Notes under the pieces: generated by a model
What the model was told of the DNA's origin: nothing
Seen by the model: only the letters and a program-made list of their open reading frames with translations
Database searches by the model: none
Source: Elymus sibiricus
Taxonomy: Eukaryota > Streptophyta > Magnoliopsida > Poales > Poaceae
NCBI GenBank assembly: GCA_039707655.1
Contig: CM077667.1
Span: 153,365,142 to 153,429,141 of the forward strand
Direction: 5' to 3'
DNA length: 64,000 nt
Program-made: the position numbers and the translations under genes
Shown: positions 41,673-53,907 of the stretch, one piece after another
How the letters are laid out: each line of letters starts with the position of its first letter
Numbering within the stretch: position 1 is the first letter of the stretch

Positions 41673-44310
41673 TCACCAGCAAGTTTAAAATCATACTTAA
41701 GTTCTTTAATTGCCCAATAAGCTTTGTGTTCTAACTCAAGAGGTGAATGACAAGCCTTCCCATAGAACATTTTGTATGGAGACATACCCATAGGATTCTT
41801 ATAAGCACTTCTATAAGCCGAAAGTGCATCATCTAGTTTCTTAGACCAATTCTTCCTAGATCTATTAACAGTCTTTTCCAATATTAATTTTATTTCTCGA
41901 TTACTCAATTCAACTTGACCACTAGACTGGGGATGATAAGGTGATGCAATCCTATGGTTAACATCATATTTAGCTAGAAGTTTACGGAAAGCGCCATGAA
42001 TAAAATGTGAACCACCATGAGTCATTAAATATCTAGGAACTCCAAACCTCGGGAAAATAATATCTTTAAGCATTTTAATAGAGGTGTTATGATCAACACT
42101 ACTAGTTGGAATAGCTTCTACCCATTTAGTAACGTAATCAACATCAACTAGAATATGAGTATACCCATTTGAGGAAGGAAAAGGTCCCATAAAGTCAAAG
42201 CCCCAGACATCAAATGGTTCAATAGCAAGTGAATAATTCATAGGCATTTCCTAACGCTTACCGATGTTGCCAACTCTCTGGCATTCATTGCATGAAAGGA
42301 CATACTTACGAGCATCTTTGAAAAGAGTAGGCTAATAGAAACCAGATTGTAATACCTTGTGTGCAGTTCGGTCACTAGCATGGTGTCCTCCATAAGCTTC
42401 GGAATGACACTTCCGAAGAATCTGTTCCTGTTCATGCTCAGGTACACACCATCTAATAATACCGTCTACTCCCTCTTTGTAAAGATGTGGGTTATCCCAA
42501 ATGTAATGTCGTAGGTCATAAAAGAATTTTTTCTTTTGTTGATATGTGAAAGTAGGTGGAATGTATTTAGCACCAATATAATTAGCAAAATCAGCATACC
42601 AAGGAGCACTATGTGAAGTATTTATAGCAGCAAGTTGTTCATCAGGAAAGCTATGATCGATAGGAAGTGGGTCATCAAGAATATTTTCCATCCTAGACAA
42701 GTTATCTGATACGAGATTATCAACTCCTTTTCTATCAATGATATGCAAGTCAAACTCTTGAAGTAAAAGTACCCACCTAATAAGCCTAGGTTTAGCATCT
42801 TTCTTTTCCATAAGGTATTTAATAGCAGCATGATCAGTGTGAATAGTTACTTTGGAATCGACAATGTAGGGTCTAAACTTATCACAAGCAAAAACAACTG
42901 CTAAAAAATCCTTTTCAGTGGTAGCATAATTCCTTTGAGCAGAATCTAGAGTTTTACTAGCATAATGGATAACATTTAACTTCTTGTCTACTCTCTGCCC
43001 TAGAACAACGCCAACATCATAATCAGTAGCATCACACATAATTTCAAATGGTAGGTTCCAATCAGGTATTTGAACAATAGGTGTAGAAATTAAAGCATTC
43101 TTAAGTATTTCAAAAGCTTCTACACAATCATCATCAAAAACAAAAGGAACATCTTTTTGAAGAAGATTAGTTAACGGCCTAGAAATCTTAGAGAAATCTT
43201 TAATGAAACGCCTATAAAAAATAGCATGACCAAGGAAACTTCTTATACCTTTGATATCTCTCAGGCATGTCATTTTCTCTAGCGCATCAACTTTAGCCTT
43301 GTCTACTACAATGCCTCGTTCAGAAATTTTATGCCCAAGCACTATGCCTTCATTAACCATAAAGTGGCACTTCTCCCAATTTAAGACAAGACTAGTTTCT
43401 TCACATATCTGCAAAAGTTGATCAAGGTTGCTCAAGCAATCATCAAAAGAAGTCCCATAGATGGAAAAATCATCCATAAAACCTCAACAATCTTTTCACA
43501 AAAGTCAGAGAATATAGCAGGCATACATCTTTGAAATGTAGCAGGTGCATTGCATAAAGCAAAAGGCAAACGTATATAAGCATAAGTTCCAAAAGGACAT
43601 GTAAAGGTAGTTTTCTCTTGATCTTCTTTTGACACATGTATTTGAGAAAATCCAGAATATCCATCAAGAAAACATAAGCGGGTGTGCTTGGATAATCTTT
43701 CTAACATTTGATCAATAAAAGGCAAAGGGTAATGATCTTTCTTAGTAGCTATATTTAATTTTCTAAAATCAATTACCATCCTATAACCTGTTACAATTCT
43801 TTGTGGAATAAGCTCATTCTTATCATTAGGGACAACAGTAATACCTCATTTCTTAGGAACACAATGAACAGGACTTACCCACTTACTATCAGCAATGGGA
43901 TAGATTATACCTGCCTCCAGAAGCTTTAGTATTTCAGTTCTTACCACTTCCTTCATCTTAGGATTTAAGTGGCGTTGATGATCAACAACAGGTTTAGCAT
44001 CTGGTTCCATATTAATCTTGTCCTGACATAGAGTGGGGCTTATGCCCTTTAGATCATCGAGAGTATATCCAATAGCAACCCTGTGCTTCCTCAGAGTTTT
44101 AAGTAATCTTCTTTCTTCATGCTCTGAAAGGTTAGCACTGATAATAACAGGATATATCTTCTTTTCATCAAGATATGCATATTTAAAAGTATCAGGTAAA
44201 GTCTTTAATTCAAACACGGGATCTCCTTTAGGTGGAGGAGGATCCCCTAAAATATCAACTGGTAAGTTGTGTTTCAGAATAGGTGTTTCTTCGAGGAGAA
44301 TCTTATCTAT
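41673..44310 (-). pseudogene. pol of element D: reverse transcriptase, RNase H, integrase (to the CACTA break)
   Basis: Minus strand. Reverse transcriptase begins with KPVVDHQRHLNPKMKEVV (about 44000), continues with MVIDFRKLNIATKKDHYPLP (43779) and FSQIHVSKEDQEKTTF; the catalytic box reads -MDDFSIYG (43477) after a frame change. RNase H has [36 protein letters not shown] and [11 protein letters not shown]. The HHCC knuckle is seen as [18 protein letters not shown] with CNECQR in another frame. The integrase core 42247-41673 has [24 protein letters not shown] and [16 protein letters not shown]; the second Asp (normally DGGSHF) reads HGGSHF. Integrase is broken at 41673 by the CACTA element. 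Confidence 0.9.
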
Positions 44311-45039
44311 TTAATTCCTTTCATTAATTTGCATATCATTCTCATGGTCTAACAAATATTGTTCTAGAGGATCAGTAGGAGGTATGACAATAGAAGCAAG
44401 ACAAATCATTTCATCTTTACTAGGTAATTCCTTCTCATGCGTTTGATTAGTAAACTTGGAGAATTTAAATTCATGAGACACATCACCAAATCTTACTTTA
44501 ACCTTTTCAGTAGCACAATTGATTTCAGCATTAATAGTGTTCAAGAAAGGCCTACCGAATATAATGGGACAAAAGTTATCTTGTTTTGAACCAAGAACTA
44601 AGAAATCAGCGGGGTACTTAACCTTTCCACATAAAAATTCAACATCTCTAACAATCCCAAGTGGCGAAATAGTGTCTCGGTTTGCAATTTTAATAGTAAC
44701 ACCAATATCATCAATAGTAGAGGGTGATATTTCATTCATTATTCCTTGATATAAGGTGAACGGTATAGCATTGATACTAGAACCTAAGTCACACAAGCCA
44801 TGATAACAATGATCTCCAATTTTAACTGAGACAACAGGCATGCCTACGACTGGTTTATTCTTACCGACCTCATCTCGCTCGTTTCTAATAGGTTTTGAAA
44901 TTCTAGCAGCTTCATCGCAGAGGTAGATAACCTGGTCATCAATATTATCAACTAAGAGGTCCTTACTCATAGCAACTTTAGGTTCAACATTTATTTGTTC
45001 AGGAGGTGTAGATATCCTAACATGACTTTTATTGACCAC
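44311..45039 (-). CDS. Protease region of element D
   Basis: Open minus frame of 242 codons. The Athila-type aspartic protease motif reads HGLCDLGSSINAIP (about residues 107-120), with second strand IVRDVEFLCG and the flap-to-end GRPFLNTINAEINC. An N-terminal tail from gag and a C-terminal linker into reverse transcriptase are included. The frame is part of the gag-pol polyprotein and not a separate gene; it stops at 44311 where relatives continue. Confidence 0.75.
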   Translation of the reverse strand: MVNKSHVRISTPPEQINVEPKVAMSKDLLVDNIDDQVIYLCDEAARISKPIRNERDEVGKNKPVVGMPVVSVKIGDHCYHGLCDLGSSINAIPFTLYQGIMNEISPSTIDDIGVTIKIANRDTISPLGIVRDVEFLCGKVKYPADFLVLGSKQDNFCPIIFGRPFLNTINAEINCATEKVKVRFGDVSHEFKFSKFTNQTHEKELPSKDEMICLASIVIPPTDPLEQYLLDHENDMQINERN

Positions 45040-45059
45040 AGTTGTAACTTTAGCATGTT

Positions 45060-45945
45060 CCCGAATTCTAATAGGAAAAGGAGGTTTCTTAATGTAAGCA
45101 GTGGGAACAACAAGATCAGCATGACTAATGGTGGTTCGATGGGAGGATGATATTTAAACCACTCTTTGGGAAGATCAACATGAGTAGCAAATGATTCACA
45201 AAAAGTAGCTACTATTTCAGAGTCAATACCATATTTGTAGCTAAACTAATGAAAGGTGTTGGTTCAAAATTAAGTTTTATACCAGACTCGTTACCTTTGT
45301 CGAGCTCCTAATCTTCAGAGTTGTGTTTAATTCTTTCCAAAAGATCCCATTTGAATTCAATAGTTTCGTTCATATATGAGCCCAAGGAAGAAGAATCCAA
45401 TAATTTTTTATCATCATGAGAAGCCGAGCATAAAAAATTTGTATAATCATTTCTCTTGGAAGCTCATGGTTGGGGCAAGTGTGCATCATAGATTTAAGCC
45501 TCCCCCAAGGTTGAGCGATGATTTCTCCCTTGTGAGCCCAAATGTTATATATATAATTCCGATCACGGTGAACTAGATGCATTGGGTAAAACTTCTGATG
45601 AAATTCCAACTTCAAGCGATTCCAATCCCATGATTCAATATTATCCAATAGCCTATACCACATTAATGCTTTTCCCTACAAAGAAAAAGGGAAAACTTTC
45701 TTCTTAACTTCGTCCCTAGACAAACCTGCAAGCTGAAATAATCCACAAACCCCATCGATGAATATCAAATGGAAATCAGGATGAGTCGTACCCTCATAAG
45801 GACCAGACAATAGTTTTTCAAGCATACCCGAAGGAATCTCATAATAAATATTTTCAGTAGGTGCAGTAGGTGGAGGAATAATTTCCTCATCTTCTATTCG
45901 GGGTGAAGATGCCCCGAACAAGCCACTCAAAGGGTGACTGCTCAT
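45060..45945 (-). pseudogene. gag of element D
   Basis: ATG at 45945 (MSSHPLSGLFGASSPR). The first part to 45676 has IYYEIPSGMLEKLLSGPYEG, then a frame change leads to the retrotransposon gag domain (WNRLKLEFHQKFYPMHLV, WGRLKSMMHTCPNHELP), ending near 45370, with further broken sequence to the protease. No CCHC knuckle is visible. The matching region in element G is better preserved (61608-60224). Confidence 0.82.
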
Positions 45946-46021
45946 AGTGACAAGCAACAGTAAATTTCAGCACGTATAGAAAATGTTTCCGTATCAATTT
46001 CCACTTACCAAAGGCGCTTCA

Positions 46022-46040
46022 CTCCCCGGCAACGGTGCCA
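46022..46040 (-). other. Primer binding site of element D (Asp-tRNA type)
   Basis: Minus strand TGGCACCGTTGCCGGGGAG; the usual site for Asp-tRNA in Athila elements is TGGCGCCGTTGCCGGGGA. One change (G to A at a CpG). Confidence 0.88.
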
Positions 46041-46051
46041 GAAAAGAGTCT

Positions 46052-47569
46052 TGACGACCCACAGGTATCGGGGATCAATCATAGTCCTTTTGGTAAGTAA
46101 GAGTGTCGAACCCAGCGAGGAGCAGAAGGAAATGATAAGCAGTTTTCAGCAAGGTATTCTCTGCTGGTGCTATCAGTAACAGTGGTAGATAGTTTTGCAG
46201 CAAGATAATTCATAACAAGTGACAAGTAACAATAGTAACAATGGTGCAGCAAGGTAGCCCAATCCTTTTTGTAGCAAAGGACATGCCTAAAAGTACTCTT
46301 ATATTAAGCAAGTGCTCTCGAGGACACATGTGAATTTCTGTCTTGTCATGTTCATCATCTTGAGTTGATTCACGTTCGCTACTTTGATAATTTGATATGT
46401 GGGTGGACCGGTGCTAAGGTGTTGTTCTTACTTGAAATAACAACCTACTTATGATTAACCCCTCTCGCAAGCATCTGCAACTACGAAAGAAGAATTAAGA
46501 TAAATCTAACCGTAGCATGAAACATGTGGATCCAAATCAGCCCCTTATGAAGCAACGCATAAACTGGGGTTTAAGATTCTGTCACTCTCGCAACCCATCA
46601 TCTACTTGTTACTCCACAATGATTTCCCTTAGGCCCATAACATGGTGAAGTGTCATGTAGTCGACATTCACATGACACCACTAAGAGAAGTAACAACATA
46701 CATATCAGCAAAATATCGAACGCATACCAACTTCACAAGATTACTTATAACAAGACTTCTCCCATGTCCTTAGGAACAATAGTAACTACTCACACATCAT
46801 CAACATGTTCAAGATCAGAGGAGTAATAATGATAATTAAGGATCTGAACATAATCTATTCCACCAAGTAATCCAACAGGCATCAACTATGAGATGTAATC
46901 GACACAACTAGTAACCCACAGGTACCAATCTGAGGTTTTGGGACAAAGATTGAATACAAGAGATGAACTAGGGATGGAGATGATATGGTGCTGGTGAAGA
47001 GGTTGATGAAGATTGGTCCTCCCATGAAGGAGGAAGCGTTGGTGATGATGATGGCTTCGATCTCCCCTTCCCGGAGAGGGATTTCCCCGGCAGAATCTGA
47101 CTACCGGAGTGCAAAAGGGTCTCTGCCCAGTTTTCCGCCTTGAGACGGCGGCACTTCATCCCGAAAGGTTACTTATGATTTTTTCTAGGGTAAAACACAC
47201 CATATAGGAGAAGAGGGGCATCGGAGGACCAGCTGGGGGCCCACAAGCCATCTGGCCGCGCCCCCAGGGGGCGAGGCCTGTTGGCTTGTGGCCTGCTGGC
47301 AGCCCCTCTCCGGTATATTTTTGCTCCAGAAATTCTTAAATATTGCAAAAATATTCTCCGTAAATTTTCAGGTCATTCTGAGACAGGTAATTTTTCTGCC
47401 TTTTTCTCGGTTTTCCGGTCCAGAATTCCAGTTTCCAGATATTTCCCTCCTGGTGATGTACCTTGCATATTCATAGAGAATAAGCATAAGAATTGTATGA
47501 TAATGTGGAATAATGGACAAAAATAAGGTAGATAGTGGTAAGGAATCGTGATGCAAAATGGACGTATCA
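46052..47569 (-). repeat. 5' LTR of element D
   Basis: Partner of 33965-35484. The GC-rich hairpin is at 47241-47291, the box CTCCTATATGG at about 47200-47210 and TAGAAAAAATCAT at about 47175-47187 on the minus strand. Confidence 0.95.
47241..47291. repeat. GC-rich hairpin in the 5' LTR of D
   Basis: CCACAAGCCA-TCT-GGCCGCGCCCCC and the complementary arm GGGGGCGAGGCC-TGT-TGGCTTGTGG. One arm base differs from the copy in the 3' LTR. Confidence 0.9.
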
Positions 47570-47893
47570 ATACGTTTGTTGAGAGGTATAGTAGAACACG
47601 GGTTATGAGTACGACCCGGATTCAACCTGTTATATAAAGGGGAACCCTGAGGGGTGAGAAAGGACAAGTTAGAAACTCTCGAGAGCTAGGTAGAAAGAGC
47701 TATACTTTGTAATCAATATCATCATCAATAACAATCAAACAGGACGTAGGCTTTTACCTCCACCGAAGGGGCCGAACATGGGTAAACTCGCGTTCCTCGT
47801 TTCTGATCAACGACGTTAAAGCGATCACCTATCAGCGATGGCCTCACGACTTTGTCTTATCACAAGGACATCTGCCATGACAAAACCACGACA
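47570..47893 (+). repeat. 3' LTR of element C, right part (starts with duplicated ATACG)
   Basis: Begins with the ATACG copy of the target site and then continues the sequence cut at 33964. A plus-strand TATA box (GTTATATAAAGGGG) is at 47629-47642. It ends CCATGACAAAACCACGACA at 47893. Its last 270 bases match 962-1228. Confidence 0.8.
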
Positions 47894-48000
47894 GTATCCT
47901 TTGCCACTCGAGCAGAAGTGGAGCAGTAGTAGCCAGCGGTAGTACTGCTTCCTGTGGTAGTACCGCCCTACGTATCTCCACTACCGTTGGTTCTCCTCTT
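47894..48000. repeat. Short segment with GGTAGTACC palindromes next to element E
   Basis: Contains AGCGGTAGTACTGC and GTGGTAGTACCGCC. Origin uncertain; it resembles a palindrome-rich LTR fragment of another Copia family. It directly follows the LTR end of C. Confidence 0.5.
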
Positions 48001-49806
48001 CATACAGCGCCAAGCGGAAGTACATTGTTGATTTCTCTGCAGGTCCTTAGCCAGCCACGTGCCAACTTGCAAATGCTTTAGAATGCTGGCTTTGGAATCG
48101 ATGACTTGGACATGATGGCATGAGGAATTTAAACACACTCTCCAAGAAGAAGCACGTCATTGGCAATGAGGGTGTCAAGTTCCTCAAGGTTCATTTGTGT
48201 GGGGCTTGTGAGTCTGGAAAGATGACCAGATCCAAGCATCTCACAAAAAGATCATGACTACCACTCACCCCTTTGAATAGCTTCACATGGACCTCTTTGG
48301 CCCACTCATTATGCCACACTAACAAATGCCGCATTTCTATATGGCTTCGTCATATTTGACGACTTTTGTCGTTACACATGGGTGCATATTATCATTTATA
48401 AAACTGAAGTGCAGGAAGTCTTCAAATGATTTTCTTCACGGGCTGCAATGAATTATGGCATCAAGATCAAGCATATTAGGAGTAACAATGGGACCGAGTT
48501 CAAGAACACCAGTCTCGATGACTATCTTGATGAACCTGGGATTACTCATGAGCTATCTGCCCCCCCTACACTCCTCAGCAGAATAGCATCATGGAGCGCA
48601 AGAACAAGACTCTTGTTGAGATGGCATGCACCATGCTTGACGAATACAAGACTCCTCATTGCTTTTGGCCTTAAGTAGTTAACACTGCTTGCCACATCAT
48701 CAACTGGGTATATCTTCACAAATTCCTCAAGAAGACTTCATATGAACACCTCACTGACAAGAAACCGAATGTGAGTTATTTGAAAGTCTTTGGTGTTAAA
48801 TGCTGGATTAGAGATCCTCGTCACAATTCCACATTTGCACTGAAAGCACATGAAGGTTTTATGCTTGGTTACAGAAAGGACTCGCACACCTACAGAGTCT
48901 TCAACACCTATTACAACAAGTGAAATTGTAGATGTGCGGTTCGATGAAACTAATAGCTTGCAAAGAGTGCACCTACCTCCTATGTTAGATGAAATGCCTC
49001 CCGGGGAATCTATAAAGTTCAAGGGTACTAGTGAAATCATACCCACTGAATAAGTGGTTGTCCCAAATCATGAAGACATTCATGACGATGAACAAAATGA
49101 TGTTGAAGAAAATGGTGCTAGTGAAAATGCTCAGCCCCAACAAGGTCGTCGACCTGCCCATCCAAGAGTGACAAATGAAGTGCAGCTCGACAAAATTATC
49201 AGCAACATCAACTCACCAGGTCCTCACACTCACTCAAAGGCTTCACATCTGGCTAGCTTTTGTGGGCACTACTCTTTTGTCTCTATCAAAGAACCCACCA
49301 AAGTTGCTGAAGCATTTCTGGAGCCTGAGTGGATTCAAGCTATGCAAGAGCAATTGCATCATTTCGAGTTCAACAATGTGTGGGAGCTTGTCAAGCGTCC
49401 GGATCCTCACAAGCACAACATTATTGGCACCAAGTGGATCTACCACAACAAACAAAGTGAACATGTCCAAGTGGTGAGGAATAAGACCCGTCTTGTAGCT
49501 CAGGTCTACACGCTGGTTGAAGGGATTGACTTTGATAAACTTTTGCACCTGTTGCTAGACTTGAAGCTATTCATATACTACTTGCTTATGCTAACCATCA
49601 TAACATCATCTTATATCAAATGGATGTGAAAAGTGCATTCCTTAGTGGTAAGCTTGAGGCAGAAGTATATGTTTCTCAACACCCAAGTTTTGAAGACCCT
49701 AAGTACCCTGACAACCCAAGTTTTGAAGATCCTAAGCACCCCGACAAAGTATTCAGTCTCAAAAAGGCCCTCTATGGCCTCACGCAGGCCCCACGAGCTT
49801 GGTATG
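48001..49806 (+). pseudogene. Element E: pol fragment of a Copia retrotransposon
   Basis: Plus-strand pieces from the pre-integrase region (VDFSAG, then CWLWNR-stop-LGHDGMRNL), integrase (CGACESGKMTRSK, HMDLFGP, IKHIRSNNGTEFKN) and reverse transcriptase (49300-49806: [64 protein letters not shown]), with many stops and frameshifts. Sequence is close to the pol of element A, so it is probably another Sirevirus-type member. Its reverse transcriptase is cut at 49806 by element F. No LTR, gag or protease of E is seen. Confidence 0.85.
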
Positions 49807-51355
49807 TGATACGTCTCCAACGAATCTATAATTTTTGATTGTTCCATGCTACTATATTATCATTCTTGGATACTTTATATGCATTTATATGTTGTTTTAT
49901 ATCATTTTTGTGAACTAACCTATTAACCTAGTGCCCTGTGCCAGTTGTTGTTTTATGCTTGTTTTTGGCCTTTCAGGAATACTGTACTAAACGAAATCCA
50001 TATGCCCCGAAACTTTTTGATGATTTTTTCTAGACAAAAATAAGACCTGGAAGCTTCGGAGGGAGACCGGAGGCCACACGAGGTGGCGCCAAGCCAACAG
50101 GGCGCGTCCAGGGGGGTGGCCATGCCCTGATGGCTTGGGGCCACCTCCCACGACCTCCTGACCTAATTCTGCCTTTATATATTCTCTAAACTCGGGAAAA
50201 CACCCGAGAGTCAGCCAAAATACTTTTTTCACCGTCGCAAGTCTCTGTTCTGCCGTGTCCCATCTGGAGCTTTGTTCCAGTGCACTACCGAAGGGGGGAT
50301 CAATCACTGAGGGCCTCTACATCAACCTTGTTGCTCCCATGATGATGTGTGAGTAGTTCACCACAGAGCTACGGGTCCATATCTAGTACCTAAATGTCTC
50401 TCACTCGCTATGATCTTCAATACAACATTCATCGCATCTTCGCGTTGATCTTTTTGATATAATCTTCTTTGCGGTGTGTTTGTTGGGATCTAATGAATTG
50501 TGGGTTTATGTTCAGATTACTCATGAAAATATATTGAGTCTTTATTGAATTCTTATATGTATGAATATTATAGCTTCGTATTGCTCTCTCATCTATCGGT
50601 TTGGTTTGGCCAACTAGATTGATTTATCTTCAGCGAGAGTGGTGCGTTGTGATGCGTTTAATCTTGCCGTGCTCTATCCTCGTGACAGAAGGGGTCAAGA
50701 CATGTATTGTATTACTGCCATTAAGGGCAAAACGATGGGGTTTATTCATATTGATTGGATTTACTTTGTCTACATCATGTCATCTTGCTCCAAGCATTAC
50801 TCTATTTTCACTTAATACTCTAGATGCATGCTGGATAGTGGTCGATGGATGGAGTAATAGTAGTAGATGCAGGCAGGAGTCAGTCTACTTGTTTATGGAC
50901 GTGATGCCTATATACATAATCATTAACGTGAATAAATATTGCATAACTATGCGCTTTTCTATCAATTGCCCAATAGTAATTTGTTTACCCACTGTATATT
51001 TTCTTCGAGAAAGAAGCCTCTGGCCAAAACTATGGCCCCGGGTCTTCACAAAATATATTACAGAAACACCAAAATTTTACTGCCATTTATTTACTGTTAT
51101 TTTATTTTATATTCATATTATCTATCTACCACTACTTATCGCTTGCAAGTAACGAGTTCAAGGGGCTTGACAACCCTCTTGCTCGCGTTGGGTGCAAGTG
51201 TGTGCTCTTTTGTGTGTAGGTGCTGGCGAAAGGAAGTTTCATGGTCCTCCTATTGGTTCGACAACCTTGGTTCACACTGAGGGAAATACTTATCTCTACT
51301 ATGTTGCATCTCCTCTCCTCTTTGGGGAAAATCCCAACGTAGTTTACAAGTAACA
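49807..51355 (+). repeat. 5' LTR of element F
   Basis: About 1549 bases, TGATACGTCTCC to TTACAAGTAACA; the end is set by the primer site 11 bases later. A GC-rich palindrome is at 50089-50140 and TATA-type sequence (TTTATATATTCTC) at about 50174-50186, both in the order expected for a plus-strand promoter. Confidence 0.8.
50089..50140. repeat. GC-rich palindrome in the LTR of F
   Basis: CCAAGCCAACAGGGCGCGTC and, after a short GC-rich loop, GCCCTGATGGCTTGGG. Same design as in elements D and G. Confidence 0.85.
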
Positions 51356-51366
51356 GGAAGATTTTT

Positions 51367-51384
51367 TAGCGCTGTTGCCGGGGA
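51367..51384 (+). other. Primer binding site of element F (Asp-tRNA type)
   Basis: TAGCGCTGTTGCCGGGGA, two differences (both C/T or G/A type) from TGGCGCCGTTGCCGGGGA. Confidence 0.8.
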
Positions 51385-51404
51385 GTATCACCAAATTCTT
51401 ATCA

Positions 51405-51409
51405 AGTAC
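51405..51409. repeat. Target site duplication of element G (left), AGTAC
   Basis: AGTAC before TGATGACCC at 51410; repeated at 63229-63233. Confidence 0.95.
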
Positions 51410-52256
51410 TGATGACCCACAAGTATATGGGATCAATCATAGTCCTTTCGATAAGTTGAGTGCCGAACCCAATGAGGAGCAGAAGGAAATGATAAGTAGT
51501 TTTCAGCAAGGTATTCTCTACAAGTGTTGTAAGTAACAGTGGTAGATAGTTTTGTAGCAACATAATTCGTAACAAGTGATAGGTAGCAAAAGTAGCAAGT
51601 ATGCAGCAAGGTAGCCCAATACGTTTTTTAGCAAAGGAAAGGCCTGACAATTCTCTTATACGAAGCAAAGTTCTCTCGAGGACACATGGGAATTTCTGTC
51701 TAGTCATGTTCATCATGTTGAGTTGATTCGCGTTCGTTACTTTGATAATATGACATGTGGGTGGACCGGTGCTAAGGTGCTATTCTTACTTGAATAAGCA
51801 ACCCACTTATTATTACCCCCTCTCACAAGCATCCGCAACTATGAAAGAAGAACTAAGATAAATCTAACCATAGCATGAAACATGTGGATCCAAATCAGTC
51901 CCTTATGAAATAACGCATAAACTAAGGTTTAAGCTTCTGTCACTCTAGCTACCCATCATCTACTTATTACTCCACAATGCCTTCCCTTAGGCACAAAATA
52001 TGGCGAAGTGTCATGTAGTCGATGTTCACATGACACCACTAAAGGAAGCAACAACCTACATATCATCAAATATCGAACGATTACCAACTTCACATCATTA
52101 CTTATAACAAGACTTCTCCCATGTCCTCGAGAAAAAAAGTAACTACTTACAAATCATCACCATGTTCAAGATCAGAGGTGTAATAAATATGAATAAGGAT
52201 CTAAACATATTATCTTCCACCAAGTAAACCAACAAGCATCAACTACAAGATGTAAT

Positions 52257-53907
52257 TGATGTCTACTACGCAACCTTCTTCTTGTAGACTCGTGTTGGGC
52301 CTCCAAGCGCAGAGTTTTGTAGGACAGTAGCAAATTTCCCTCAAGTGGATGACCTAAGGTTTATCAATCCGTGGGAGGCATAGGATGAATATGGTCTCTC
52401 TCAAACAACCCTGTAATCAAATACAAGAAATCTCTTGTCTCCCCAACACACCCAATACAATGGCAAATTGTATAGGTGCACTAGTTCGGCGAAGAGATGG
52501 TGATACAAGTGCAATATGGATGGTAGATATAAGTTTTTGTAATCTGAAAATATAAAAACAGCAAGGTAGCAAGTAACAAAAGTGAGCAAAAACGGTATTG
52601 CAATGCTTGCAAACAAGGCCTAGGGTTCATACTTTCACTAGTGCAAGTTCTCTCAACAATACTAACATAGTTGAATCATATGTAAATCCCTCACGTGCGA
52701 CAAAGAGTTCACTCCAAAGTCACAAATAGCGGAGAACAAACGAAGAAATTATTGTAGGGTACGAAACCACCTCAAAGTTATCTTTTCCGATCAATCTTAT
52801 GAGTTATCCCTATAAGTGTCACGAACAGCCCTAGAGTTCATACTAAAATAACACCTTAAGATACACATCAACCAAAACCCTAATGTCACCTAGATACTCC
52901 AATGTCACCACGAGTACCCATGGGCTTGATTATACGATATGCATCACACAATTTCAGATTCATCATGTTCAATCCAACACAAAGAACTTCAAAGAGTGCC
53001 CCAAAGTTTTTACCGGAGAGTCAAGACGAAAACGTGTGCCAACCCCTATGCATAGATTCCCAAGGTCACGGAACCCGCAAGTTGATCACCAAAACATACA
53101 TCAAGTGGATCAATAGAACATCCCATTGTCACCACGGATATCCCATTGCAAGACATACATCAAGTGTTCTCAAATCTTTAAAGACTCAATCCGATAAGAA
53201 AACTTCAAAGGGAAAACTCAATTCATCACAAGAAGATAGAGAGGGGAAAACTCCATATGATTCATCTATATTAATAAAGCTCGCGGTACATCAAGATCGT
53301 GTCATCTCAAGAACACGAAAGAGAGAGATCAAACACATAGCTACTGGTACATACCCTCAGCCCCGAGGGTGAACTACTCCCTCCTCGTCATGGAGACCGC
53401 CGGGGTGATGAAGATGGCCTCCAGTGATGGTTTCCCCCTCCGGCAGGGTGCCGGAACGGGCTCCCGATTTGTTTTTCGTGGCTACAGAGGCTTGCGGCGG
53501 CGGAACTCCCGATCTAGGTTTGTTTCTGGGGGTTTCTATATTTATAGGAATTTTTGGCGGCGGAAACAAGTCCAGGGGGGCCACGAGGTGACGACAAGCC
53601 ACGGGGGCGCGCCCCCCAGGCTTGTGGTGGCCTCATGGCTCTTCTAGCCCAACTCCAACACTCCCTGGGCTTCTTCTGGTCCATAAAAAATCACCGTAGA
53701 TATTTATTCCGTTTGCACTCCGTTTGATATTCCTTTTCTGTAAAACTCAAAAACACGGAAAAAACAGAAACTGGCACTAGGCTCTAGGTTAATAGGTTAG
53801 TCCAAAAAATAGTATAAAATTGTAGTAGAATGATTGTAAAACATCCAAGAATGATAATATAACAGCATGGAACAAGCAAAAATTATAGATACGTTGGAGA
53901 CGTATCA
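52257..53907 (-). mobile_element. Solo LTR of a Fatima-type Gypsy element
   Basis: 1651 bases, from TGATGTCTACTACGCAACC to TTGGAGACGTATCA on the plus strand; on the minus strand it begins TGATACGTCTCCAACG, the same first bases as F's LTR. It is flanked by GTAAT at 52252-52256 and 53908-53912, with no interior, so it arose by recombination between the two LTRs of a full element. Frames within it (for example 52902-53372) are not genes. Confidence 0.95.
53581..53639. repeat. GC-rich palindrome in the solo LTR
   Basis: CCACGAGGTGACGACAAGCC, GGGGGCGCGCCCCCC and CTTGTGGTGGCCTCATGG form an imperfect inverted repeat. Confidence 0.8.

Larger units (their letters stand above)
33965..47569 (-). mobile_element. 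Element D: Athila-type (Sabrina-like) Gypsy retrotransposon, containing a CACTA transposon
   Basis: LTRs of 1520 and 1518 bases (33965-35484, 46052-47569) with ATACG duplications. The minus-strand order is primer site for Asp-tRNA, gag, protease, reverse transcriptase, RNase H, integrase, a small coiled-coil gene, polypurine tract, 3' LTR. Integrase is interrupted by a CACTA element (38213-41669). The LTR ends, primer site and polypurine tract AAGCTTGGGGGAGT are those of the Athila-type families common in wheat and barley. Confidence 0.94.
24668..47893 (+). mobile_element. Element C: Tat-lineage Gypsy retrotransposon, decayed, containing element D
   Basis: Plus-strand gag remnant, protease, reverse transcriptase, RNase H, a second RNase H-like domain and integrase run from 24668 to about 29452. 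A separate antisense gene (33411-30353) and a 3' LTR follow; the LTR is split by element D (33965-47569). The order RT-RNase H-integrase is that of Gypsy, and the second RNase H plus antisense gene are marks of the Tat lineage. The 5' LTR, primer site and start of gag are missing, lost at or beyond the insertion of A. Stops and frameshifts are many, so this is one of the older elements here. Confidence 0.85.

Noticed and set aside
50601..51152. Plus-strand open frame of 183 codons
   Set aside because: It lies in the LTR of element F; AT-rich, membrane-like composition arises from T-rich DNA.
52902..53372. Plus-strand open frame of 156 codons
   Set aside because: It lies wholly in a solo LTR and shows no protein-like pattern.
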